Source: Shinella granuli (GTDB lineage Bacteria; Pseudomonadota; Alphaproteobacteria; Rhizobiales; Rhizobiaceae). Taken from it: a stretch of 64,000 nucleotides of DNA. This document shows, one piece after another, positions 43,406-50,992 of the stretch. Within the stretch, counting starts at the first letter, position 1; the number at the start of each line of letters is the position of its first letter. Made by a program: the position numbers and the translations under genes. Location: the NCBI RefSeq assembly GCF_004341885.1, contig NZ_SLVX01000002.1:186001-250000 (forward strand), given 5' to 3'. The notes beneath the pieces were generated by a model, which searched no databases, was not told the origin of the DNA, and was given only the letters and a program-made list of their open reading frames with translations.

Positions 43406-45715
43406 ATGGCCCCGACACCGCTCAAGATCGCGAACCTGATCGCCGCCGAGATCAAGGCGACCTCCGCGCAGGTTTCCGCCGCCGTGGCGCTCATCGACGA
43501 GGGCGCGACGGTGCCCTTCATCGCGCGCTACCGCAAGGAAGTGACCGGCGGCCTCGACGACACGCAGTTGCGCACGCTGTCCGAGCGACTGACCTATCTG
43601 CGGGAGCTGGAGGCGCGCCGCGCCTCGATCCTCGAATCGATCGCGGGGCAGGGCAAGCTGACGGACGAGCTTTCGGCGAAGATCGCCGCCGTCACGACCA
43701 AGGCGGAGCTTGAGGACATCTACCTGCCCTACAAGCCCAAGCGCCGTACCAAGGCGGAGATCGCCCGCGAGCGCGGCCTCGGCCCGCTCGCCGAACAGAT
43801 TCTCGCCGACCGTGCGCCGGTGCCGGCGGAGCTGGCCGAAACGTTCCTCTCGGCCGAGGTGCCGGATGTCAAGGCGGCGCTGGAGGGCGCACGCGACATC
43901 GTCGCCGAGCAGTTCACGGAAAATGCCGATCTCCTCAAGCGCCTGCGCGACTACATGAAGGACAATGCCTTCCTGCGCTCGCGGGTCGTCGAGGGTAAAA
44001 AGGAGGCCGGCGCGAAGTTTTCCGACTATTTCGACCATACCGAACGCTGGGCGACGGTGCCCGGCCACCGGGCGCTCGCCATGCTGCGCGGCTGGAACGA
44101 GGAATTCCTGTCGGTCGACATCGTCGTCGACCAGGACAGCACCGAGGCCGTCAAGCCGGTGGAGCGCATCATCGCCTCCTTCTATGCCATCGGCACGAAG
44201 CCCGGCGACAGGTGGCTGGCCGAGGTGATCGGCTGGACCTGGCGGGTGAAACTCTCCATGTCGCTCTCGCTCGACCTGATGCGCGAGATGCGTGAACGCT
44301 CCGAGGAGGAAGCGATCCGCGTCTTTGCCCGCAATCTCAAGGACCTGCTGCTCGCCGCCCCCGCCGGCACGCGCGCCACGATGGGCCTCGATCCCGGCAT
44401 CCGCACCGGCGTGAAAGTCGCCGTCGTCGACAATACCGGCAAGGTGGTCGAGACGACGACCGTCTATCCCTTCCCGCCGAAGAACGACGTGCGCGGCACG
44501 CAGGCGGAACTTGCCAGCCTCATCCGCAAGCACAAGGTCGAGCTGATCTCGATCGGCAACGGCACCGGCAGCCGCGAGACGGAACGGCTGGTTGCCGACA
44601 TGCTCGCGCAACTGCCTGCGCCCAAGCCCACCAAGGTCATCGTCTCGGAGGCCGGCGCCTCGGTCTATTCCGCCTCGGAAACGGCGGCCGCCGAATTTCC
44701 CAACCTCGACGTCTCGCTGCGCGGCGCCGTCTCCATCGCCCGCCGCCTGCAGGATCCGCTTGCCGAACTGGTGAAGATCGAGCCGAAGTCGATCGGCGTC
44801 GGCCAGTACCAGCACGACGTCGACCAGGGAAAACTCTCCCGTTCGCTGGATGCGGTGGTGGAAGACGCGGTGAACGCCGTCGGCGTCGATCTCAACACCG
44901 CCTCCGCGCCGCTGCTCGCGCGCGTCTCCGGCCTTGGAAAATCCTCGGCCGAGGCGATCGTCGCGCATCGCGATGCCAACGGCCCGTTCGAAAGCCGCAA
45001 GGAACTGATGAAGGTCCCGCGCCTCGGCGCGCGCACCTTCGAGCAGTGCGCCGGCTTCCTGCGCATCCCGAACGGCAAGGAGCCGCTCGATGCCTCCTCG
45101 GTGCACCCGGAAGCCTATGGCGTCGCCAAGAAGATCGTCGCGGCCTGCGGGCGGGACGTGCGCACGCTGATGGGCGACAGTGCGGCGCTGAAGACGCTCG
45201 ATCCGAAGGTGTTCGTCGACGAGCGTTTCGGCCTGCCGACGGTGAAGGACATCCTCGCCGAACTGGAAAAGCCCGGCCGCGACCCGCGTCCAGAATTCCG
45301 GACCGCGACCTTTGCCGACGGCGTCGACGACATCAAGGACCTCAAGGTCGGCATGCTGCTGGAGGGCACGGTGACGAACGTCGCCGCCTTCGGCGCCTTC
45401 GTCGATATCGGCGTGCACCAGGACGGGCTCGTGCACGTCTCCCAGCTCGCCGACCGCTTCGTCAAGGATCCGCACGAGGTGGTGAAGGCCGGCGACGTGG
45501 TGAAGGTGCGCGTCACCGAGGTGGACGTGCCGCGCAAGCGCATCGGCCTCACCATGCGCAAGGACGGCGGCGCGCCGGCCGCCCGCGACAATGCCCCGCG
45601 GGGCGACCGGAACGCCCAGATGAAGCCGAAATTCAGCCAGGCGGCACCCAAGCAGCAGGCACCCGCGCAGGGCGCCTTCGGCGCGGCGCTGGCCGAGGCG
45701 ATGAAGCGAAAATAA
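43406..45715 (+). CDS. tex: Tex-like RNA-binding transcription accessory protein
   Basis: A 769-residue Tex protein with all parts: N-terminal helical region ([23 protein letters not shown]), YqgF-like nuclease-fold domain ([24 protein letters not shown]), helix-hairpin-helix segments ([24 protein letters not shown]) and a C-terminal S1 RNA-binding domain ([32 protein letters not shown]). Tex binds nucleic acid and affects transcription in many bacteria. The ATG at 43406 follows AGAGGAAT. It is divergent from the PotD-like gene, 183 bases away. Confidence 0.95.
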   Translation: MAPTPLKIANLIAAEIKATSAQVSAAVALIDEGATVPFIARYRKEVTGGLDDTQLRTLSERLTYLRELEARRASILESIAGQGKLTDELSAKIAAVTTKAELEDIYLPYKPKRRTKAEIARERGLGPLAEQILADRAPVPAELAETFLSAEVPDVKAALEGARDIVAEQFTENADLLKRLRDYMKDNAFLRSRVVEGKKEAGAKFSDYFDHTERWATVPGHRALAMLRGWNEEFLSVDIVVDQDSTEAVKPVERIIASFYAIGTKPGDRWLAEVIGWTWRVKLSMSLSLDLMREMRERSEEEAIRVFARNLKDLLLAAPAGTRATMGLDPGIRTGVKVAVVDNTGKVVETTTVYPFPPKNDVRGTQAELASLIRKHKVELISIGNGTGSRETERLVADMLAQLPAPKPTKVIVSEAGASVYSASETAAAEFPNLDVSLRGAVSIARRLQDPLAELVKIEPKSIGVGQYQHDVDQGKLSRSLDAVVEDAVNAVGVDLNTASAPLLARVSGLGKSSAEAIVAHRDANGPFESRKELMKVPRLGARTFEQCAGFLRIPNGKEPLDASSVHPEAYGVAKKIVAACGRDVRTLMGDSAALKTLDPKVFVDERFGLPTVKDILAELEKPGRDPRPEFRTATFADGVDDIKDLKVGMLLEGTVTNVAAFGAFVDIGVHQDGLVHVSQLADRFVKDPHEVVKAGDVVKVRVTEVDVPRKRIGLTMRKDGGAPAARDNAPRGDRNAQMKPKFSQAAPKQQAPAQGAFGAALAEAMKRK

Positions 45716-45859
45716 GGCAAGCCCCAGTTTTCCTAATGGCTGTCGGCAGAAATCGTCGTTTGTCCTGAACCGCCCCGCCGTCCATTGTTGCGGCGTGGGC
45801 GGGCTCAAACGGGCCGGGCCGCAAGGCGCGGCCAGCATCCGACAGACAGGAAAGCAGAC

Positions 45860-46753
45860 ATGACGATCACGATTTCGCGCCGGCAGGCCATGGCCGGCGC
45901 TCTTCTTGCCATTCCCGCGGTTTCGGCGCTGACGGCCGGCACCGGCCTTGCCGCCGGCGGGGACCGCGCGCAGCGGCTTGCCGCGCTGGAGGCGCGTCAC
46001 GGCGGGCGCATCGGCGTTGCCATACTTAATCTCGCGACAGGCGCGCGCCTCGGTCACAACACGGAGGAACGCTTCCTGATGTGCAGCACCTTCAAGGCGT
46101 TGCTGGCGGGCCACATCCTCGCCCGGGTGGACCGGGGCGAGGAGACGCTGGACCGGCGCATCGTCGTGAAGGAAGCGGACCTCGTGGACTGGTCGCCGGT
46201 GGTGGAGAAACGTGTCGGCGGGGAGGGTATCTCGATTGCCGAACTCTGCGAGGCGACGATCACGCTCAGCGACAATGCCGCCGCCAACCTGCTGCTCGCC
46301 GCATCGGGCGGGCCGAAGGCCGTCACGGCGTTCCTGCGCGGTTTCGGCGACACGGTGACGCGGCTCGACCGCACGGAGCCGACGCTCAATTACCATGAGG
46401 CGCCAGACGACGAGCGCGACACGACGACGCCGACCGCCATGGTGGAAACGCTGCGCAGGCTGCTCTTCGCGGAGGTGCTGTCGGCCCGCTCGAAGGCGCA
46501 GCTTGCCGCCTGGCTGGTGATGAACAAGACGGGCGACACGCGGCTGCGCGCCGGTTTCCCGGCCGGCTGGATGACCGGCGACAAGACCGGCACGAACGGC
46601 GACAAGGCCGGCAATGCCAACGATGTCGCCGTCGCCTGGTCGCCGGACCGCGGCGCCGTCATCGTCGCCGCCTTCTGCGAAATCCCCGGCATTTCCGGCG
46701 ACGCGCGCAATGCCGTCATCGCCGAGATCGGGCGCATCGCCGCCGAGGTCTGA
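45860..46753 (+). CDS. Class A beta-lactamase
   Basis: A 297-residue serine beta-lactamase. The active-site elements are all present: STFK (Ser76, Lys79), SDN (137-139), the omega-loop Glu173 in RTEPTLN with the DERDTTTP end, and DKTGT (Lys242). It hydrolyses penicillins and perhaps some cephalosporins in the periplasm. The N-terminus ISRRQAMAGALLAIPAVSAL looks like a twin-arginine signal peptide. There is no ampR-like gene nearby, so constitutive or low expression is likely. The start is set by the signal peptide; the longer frame upstream is dropped. Confidence 0.93.
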   Translation: MTITISRRQAMAGALLAIPAVSALTAGTGLAAGGDRAQRLAALEARHGGRIGVAILNLATGARLGHNTEERFLMCSTFKALLAGHILARVDRGEETLDRRIVVKEADLVDWSPVVEKRVGGEGISIAELCEATITLSDNAAANLLLAASGGPKAVTAFLRGFGDTVTRLDRTEPTLNYHEAPDDERDTTTPTAMVETLRRLLFAEVLSARSKAQLAAWLVMNKTGDTRLRAGFPAGWMTGDKTGTNGDKAGNANDVAVAWSPDRGAVIVAAFCEIPGISGDARNAVIAEIGRIAAEV

Positions 46754-46782
46754 GACGGGGGCGCCGTCCTTGCGGCGGCGCT

Positions 46783-47106
46783 TCAGCCCTCCAGCTCGCC
46801 CTTGAGCGCCGAAAGAACGCTCATCGCGTGGCCGGCATACTGGCTGATCCAGCGGTCGTGGATCGCCTGGATCGGCAGGGCATTGAGGTGGTTCCAGCGT
46901 TCGCGCCCCTCACGGCGGGCGACGATCAGGTCCGCCTCTTCCAGCACCTTCAGGTGCTGCATGACCGTGCAGCGGTCCATCTCCGCGAAACGCTCGCACA
47001 GTGCGCCCGTCGTCAGGGGCGCATCCTTGATCGCATCCAGCATCTGCCGCCGTTTGCCATTGGCCAGCGCCTTGAAAACGGCGTCCTCTTTCGATTCGCT
47101 TGACAT
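46783..47106 (-). CDS. ArsR-family transcriptional repressor
   Basis: A 107-residue winged-helix regulator: FKALANGKRRQMLDAIKDAPLTTGALCERFAEMDRCTVMQHLKVLEEADLIVARREGRERWNHLN. It lacks metal-binding cysteine clusters, which fits the subgroup paired with AHSA1/SRPBCC genes. It is divergent from such a gene at 47179, and a perfect palindrome covers its own start, which suggests autorepression. The effector is unknown. Confidence 0.9.
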   Translation of the reverse strand: MSSESKEDAVFKALANGKRRQMLDAIKDAPLTTGALCERFAEMDRCTVMQHLKVLEEADLIVARREGRERWNHLNALPIQAIHDRWISQYAGHAMSVLSALKGELEG

Positions 47107-47124
47107 GTTATATTTTTATAACAT
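47105..47124. promoter_or_regulatory. Operator palindrome of the ArsR/AHSA1 pair
   Basis: ATGTTATA-TTTT-TATAACAT is a perfect inverted repeat with 8-bp arms, A/T-only except for one G/C pair, overlapping the ArsR start codon and lying 54 bases before the AHSA1 gene. This is the place and shape expected for the ArsR operator controlling both genes. Confidence 0.75.
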
Positions 47125-47178
47125 ATTTTGGCGGCAGGCAAGATCGAGAGGGGCAGTACGCCCCGGGAGGAGGACGGC

Positions 47179-47667
47179 ATGACGCTGGAATTTCGTGTGA
47201 ATGGGCGCATCGGCAAGCCGGTCGCCGAGGTCTTCGACGCGGTGGTCAATCCGGAAAAGCTCAGCGGCTACTTCACGACCATCGGCGGGTCGAGCGCCCC
47301 GCTGGTCGAGGGCACGACGGTCACCTGGTGGGGCATGGCCCCGGTCATCGTCGACAGGGTGGAGGAGAACGCGCTGATCGTCTTTCGCTGGGATGCGATG
47401 GTGGATGAGGGGGAGGCGCCCTACAAGACGCGTGTCGAGATGCGCTTCAAACCGCTGGAGGACGGCGGCACGATGGTGACCATCGCCGAGACCGGCTGGC
47501 GCGACAACGCCCGCGGCCAGAAATCGTCCTACATGAACTGCGAGGGCTGGTCGCAGATGCTGGCCTGCATGAAGGCCTATGTCGAATACGGCATCAACCT
47601 GCGCGAGGGCTACTACCCGAGCGAGCTCAAGGGCGTCGTCGCCTCCGAGCAGCAGGATTTCACATGA
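47179..47667 (+). CDS. SRPBCC/AHSA1-domain protein
   Basis: A 162-residue START/Bet v1-like protein of the AHSA1 group: IGKPVAEVFDAVVNPEKLSGYFTT at the N-terminus and EGWSQMLACMKAYVEYGINLREGY near the end. The fold encloses a hydrophobic ligand pocket; ArsR-AHSA1 pairs are frequent, but their ligands are mostly unknown. The ATG at 47179 is preceded by GGGAGGAGGAC. A VOC-family gene follows, and the three form a small regulated cluster. Confidence 0.85.
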   Translation: MTLEFRVNGRIGKPVAEVFDAVVNPEKLSGYFTTIGGSSAPLVEGTTVTWWGMAPVIVDRVEENALIVFRWDAMVDEGEAPYKTRVEMRFKPLEDGGTMVTIAETGWRDNARGQKSSYMNCEGWSQMLACMKAYVEYGINLREGYYPSELKGVVASEQQDFT

Positions 47668-47681
47668 GACGGGAGGTTGCC

Positions 47682-48044
47682 ATGACGGCTGAAATCAAGG
47701 GCGGCATCAACATCGCCATGAAGGTCCCCTCGCACCAGTACGAGGCGACGCTCGCCTTCTACCGCGACGTCGTCGGGCTGGAGCCCTTCGACGACAAGGC
47801 CCCGGCAAGGGGCTTCCTGCTCGGCCCGAACCGGCTGTGGATCGACGAGGCGCCGGGCTACAGCCAGGCGGAGGTGTGGCTGGAGCTCTTCACACCCGAC
47901 CACAAGGTCGCCCTCGGCCATCTGGAGCGGAACGGCGTCGTGCGCTGCGATCCCATCGAGGATCTGGGCGCGGGCTTTCGCGGCGGCTGGGTGATGAACC
48001 CGGCCAATATCGTGCACATGGTGCGCGAGCCCGACGCCTGGTGA
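47682..48044 (+). CDS. VOC (glyoxalase/dioxygenase fold) family protein
   Basis: A 120-residue protein with a single vicinal-oxygen-chelate unit: AMKVPSHQYEATLAFYRDVVGLEPFDD ... FLLGPNRLWIDEAPGYSQAEVWLELFTPD ... NPANIVHMVREP. VOC proteins include glyoxalases, resistance proteins and dioxygenases; the activity here is not clear. I choose the ATG at 47682 because it follows a perfect GGGAGG site; the ATG at 47664, overlapping the previous stop by four bases, is the alternative and would add six residues. It is convergent with the transpeptidase gene. Confidence 0.78.
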   Translation: MTAEIKGGINIAMKVPSHQYEATLAFYRDVVGLEPFDDKAPARGFLLGPNRLWIDEAPGYSQAEVWLELFTPDHKVALGHLERNGVVRCDPIEDLGAGFRGGWVMNPANIVHMVREPDAW

Positions 48045-48090
48045 CGAAGACGGTCCGGGGACGGGCGCAAGGCCGCCCCCGGAAAATGCC

Positions 48091-48822
48091 TCAGATGGCG
48101 GCGGGCGGCGTCAGGCCGTCGGCGGCGGCCATCGGCACAGGCTGGTCGGCCGGCGCCTGGTGCTGCAGCACGACGACGCGGCTGCCGGTCGGCACGCGGC
48201 CGTAGAGGTCGATGATGTCCTGGTTGAACAGGCGGATGCAGCCGCTCGACACCGCCTTGCCGATCGACCACGGCTCGGACGTGCCGTGGATGCGGAAGAG
48301 CGTGTCCTTGCCGTCCTTGTGCAGGTAGAGCGCGCGCGGCCCGAGCGGGTTGGTCAGCCCCGGCTCCATGCCGCCGGCCCATTTCAGGTTCCGCTCCGGC
48401 TCGCGCGCGATCATGTTCTGGGTGGGCGTCCAGCGCGGCCATTCCGCCTTGCGGCCGATGCGCGCGCCGCCCTCGAACTCCAGCCCCGCCTTGCCGACGC
48501 CGATGCCGTAGCGCATCGCCATGCCGTCGCCCTGCACGAGGTAGAGGAAGCGGTTCTGCGTGTCGATGACGATGGTGCCGGCCGGCTCCGCCGTCTGGTA
48601 GGCGACCTGCTGGCGGAAATATTTCGGATCCACCTTGCTGATATCCATCGCCGGCAGCGGGAAGCGCTCTTCGGGATGCGGCCCGTACATGGCGACATGC
48701 ATCGGGTCCGGTCCCTTCTTCACCGGCTTGGCGGTGGTGGCGCAGCTTGCAAGCGTCGCCGCAAGGGCAAGGAGGGCGAGGGGGCGGAGAGCCGCGAAAG
48801 CGCGGGCGCGGGACACACACAT
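48091..48822 (-). CDS. L,D-transpeptidase (YkuD), probable lipoprotein
   Basis: A 243-residue YkuD-domain enzyme. The N-terminus (ALLALAATLASCATT) has a lipobox with Cys27. The catalytic box is FRIHGTSEPWSIGKAVSSGCIRLFNQD, with His179 and Cys195. L,D-transpeptidases form 3-3 peptidoglycan cross-links or attach proteins to the wall; in Rhizobiales they matter for polar growth and sacculus anchoring. It has its own promoter region of about 200 bases facing recO. Confidence 0.92.
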   Translation of the reverse strand: MCVSRARAFAALRPLALLALAATLASCATTAKPVKKGPDPMHVAMYGPHPEERFPLPAMDISKVDPKYFRQQVAYQTAEPAGTIVIDTQNRFLYLVQGDGMAMRYGIGVGKAGLEFEGGARIGRKAEWPRWTPTQNMIAREPERNLKWAGGMEPGLTNPLGPRALYLHKDGKDTLFRIHGTSEPWSIGKAVSSGCIRLFNQDIIDLYGRVPTGSRVVVLQHQAPADQPVPMAAADGLTPPAAI

Positions 48823-49027
48823 GAAGGGGGCACCTGTCGTTCTTCAATTCCGGAATCTGGCTTGAAAGCCTTGCGCGGGGTTCTTTGTCGGCAAAGCGGG
48901 CACCGGCGCGGCGAGAAAAAAGCGAAACTGTGGCAATGGCTTGGGTGTGTCCCTGCGGCCACGCGTCGTTCCGCCGCATGCTGCGGCCCGCTTGCCCCGG
49001 CGCCGGTGAGGGCGTAAGGCTTTGACC

Positions 49028-49792
49028 ATGCAATGGAGTGAGGAAGCCATCGTTCTCGGCGTGCGGCGCCACGGCGAAAGCTCTGTCATCGCCGAGGTGA
49101 TGACGCGCAGCCGTGGCCGGCATCTCGGCATGGTGCGCGGCGGGCGCTCGCGGACCATGCAGCCGGTGCTCCAGCCCGGCAACTCGGTCGACGTCACCTG
49201 GCGCGCGCGGCTCGACGAACATCTCGGCGAGTTCCGCATCGAGCCGCTGGAGCTGCGCGCCGGGCGGCTGATGGAGACGGCGACCGCCGTCTACGGCGTG
49301 CAGGCCATGGCGGCGCTGCTGCGCTTCCTGCCGGAGCGCGACCCGCATCCCCATCTCTACGAGGCCCTTTCCGTCATCCTCGACCACCTGCACGAGCCGG
49401 CCGATGCCGGCGAGCTCTTCGTGCGCTTCGAGCTTGCCGTGCTCAACGACCTCGGCTTCGGCCTCGACCTCTTCGAATGCGCCGCCACCGGCACGCGTGA
49501 GGATCTCTGCTACGTCTCGCCGAAATCGGGCCGCGTCGTCTCGCGCGCGGCCGGCGCGCCCTGGGCGGACAAGATGCTGGCGCTGCCGGCCTTCCTCGGC
49601 GACGAGAGCCGGCACGCTGCCGATGCCGCCGCCCTTGCCGACGGCTTCCGGCTGACGGCCTTCTTCCTCAACCGCCATGTCTGCGAGCCGCGCGGGCTGG
49701 AACTCGCCAGCGCCCGCGACGGCTTCATCCAGGCGGCGCTGAAGGCGCTCGGCGCGCCGCGACACGATCAACCCGAAGAGGCGCATGCATGA
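49028..49792 (+). CDS. recO: DNA repair protein RecO
   Basis: A 254-residue RecO: OB-fold N-terminus ([41 protein letters not shown]), central helical part ([36 protein letters not shown]) and the Cys-bearing segment near [10 protein letters not shown]. It helps load RecA at gaps together with RecR. ATG at 49028 is used; the TTG six bases earlier is unlikely. The stop overlaps the next start (ATGA). It lies away from era, unlike the usual order. Confidence 0.93.
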   Translation: MQWSEEAIVLGVRRHGESSVIAEVMTRSRGRHLGMVRGGRSRTMQPVLQPGNSVDVTWRARLDEHLGEFRIEPLELRAGRLMETATAVYGVQAMAALLRFLPERDPHPHLYEALSVILDHLHEPADAGELFVRFELAVLNDLGFGLDLFECAATGTREDLCYVSPKSGRVVSRAAGAPWADKMLALPAFLGDESRHAADAAALADGFRLTAFFLNRHVCEPRGLELASARDGFIQAALKALGAPRHDQPEEAHA

Positions 49793-50298
49793 CGGTCGAA
49801 ATCTATCCGGGGCTGACGGTCGCCGGCGTCGGCACGCTGCCGCTTGACGTGGTGAGACGCGACGGCGGGCTGAAGGTGTTGCAGGCGATGCTGGCCGGGG
49901 ATCTGCCCGCTCCGCCGATGGCCAAGACGCTCGCCTTCAGCCTGACGGAGGTGGAGGACGGCCGCGTCGTCTTTGCCGGCCTGCCGTCGGCCGATCATCT
50001 CAATCCGCTCGGCACGGTGCATGGCGGCTGGACGGCGACGGTGATGGATTCGGCGCTCGGCTGCGCCGTCTTCTCCGTCGTCAGGCCGGGCGAGGCCTAT
50101 ACGACGATCGAGTTCAAGCTGAACCTCGTGCGCCCCGTCCTGCCCGGCATGGGCGAGGTGTTCTGCGAGGGCAGGATCGTGCATCGCGGCCGCACCATCG
50201 CCACATCCGAAGCCTGGCTGCGCGATGGAAGCGGCAAGCTGCTGGCCCACGGCACGGAAACCTGCGCGATCTTCCCGATCGAAAACCTGATGCGCTGA
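49789..50298 (+). CDS. PaaI-family thioesterase (hotdog fold)
   Basis: A 169-residue hotdog-fold thioesterase. It shows the motif [28 protein letters not shown] with the acidic active-site residue and the CoA-binding turn, then [41 protein letters not shown]. It probably cleaves acyl- or aryl-CoA thioesters in the cytoplasm; the substrate is unknown. ATGA overlap with recO suggests co-translation. Confidence 0.85.
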   Translation: MTVEIYPGLTVAGVGTLPLDVVRRDGGLKVLQAMLAGDLPAPPMAKTLAFSLTEVEDGRVVFAGLPSADHLNPLGTVHGGWTATVMDSALGCAVFSVVRPGEAYTTIEFKLNLVRPVLPGMGEVFCEGRIVHRGRTIATSEAWLRDGSGKLLAHGTETCAIFPIENLMR

Positions 50299-50308
50299 TT
50301 CGGGCCTG

Positions 50309-50830
50309 TCATCGGCCGGTTCGGGTGGAAAGCACTTCCCAATGCGCGCGCGTCGCGGCGAAGTCGCCGCCGGCTTCGACGATCTCGACGACATGGCTGA
50401 ACCGGTCGCCCTCGCCGGCCAGCCGGAGGCGGACCGTGCCGGCCTTCGCGTCCGCCGCCACGTCCCGGATGCCGTCCAGGCGGGTGGGACGGCGCGCTCC
50501 GGTCCGGGTGCCCATCGGCCGGCCGGCGACCGGCATCCATGTCAGCGTGCCGTTTTCCATCACCAGCGGCGCGGCGCCGAACGCGACGGGCATCCAGTCC
50601 TCCTCGCCATCGGCCGAAAAATGCGCGACATGGAGGGTGCCGTCATCGAGGCGTTCCGGCTGCCCGGCGTGGTTTGCGACCAGTTTGTAGAGGTGCCCGC
50701 CATCGCCGCAATAGGTGACCACGCGGCCATGCCCGTCGATGCGGCAGGCGAGGGCATAGGCATGGCCGAAGCCGTCCTCGGGCCGCCGGTCCCCTTGCGG
50801 GACGTCGGCGTTGCGAAGGATCTGGGACAT
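50309..50830 (-). CDS. PhoX/DUF839-like short protein, possibly a gene remnant
   Basis: A 173-residue protein that resembles the middle-to-late part of PhoX (DUF839) phosphatases: VVTYCGDGGHLYKLVANHAG, LDDGTLHVAHFSADGEEDWMPVA, RRPTRLDGIRDVAAD and FSHVVEIVEAGGDFAATRAHWEVL. Full PhoX proteins are about 600 residues with a Tat signal; here the N-terminal metal-site region and the C-terminus are missing. It has no signal peptide. It may be a decayed PhoX, or a small stand-alone form kept in Rhizobiaceae. Phosphatase activity should not be assumed. Confidence 0.6.
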   Translation of the reverse strand: MSQILRNADVPQGDRRPEDGFGHAYALACRIDGHGRVVTYCGDGGHLYKLVANHAGQPERLDDGTLHVAHFSADGEEDWMPVAFGAAPLVMENGTLTWMPVAGRPMGTRTGARRPTRLDGIRDVAADAKAGTVRLRLAGEGDRFSHVVEIVEAGGDFAATRAHWEVLSTRTGR

Positions 50831-50992
50831 GGCGGGCTCCGGACTGGTATCGGGAAGAGGCTATTGTGCCCGCCTTGTATGAAAACCGTGCGACAAGCTG
50901 AAGAGAACGCCGGCCTCAAACGTAACCCCGTTTAGTCTTTGGAAAAAACCGGGTAGTCTTCGCGCCCGGACAATGCCCGTGTTGGAGTCGCA

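Noticed and set aside
43295-46396. A 1033-codon leftward frame over tex and the beta-lactamase
   Set aside because: Antisense to two genes with complete motifs; no domain or ribosome site.
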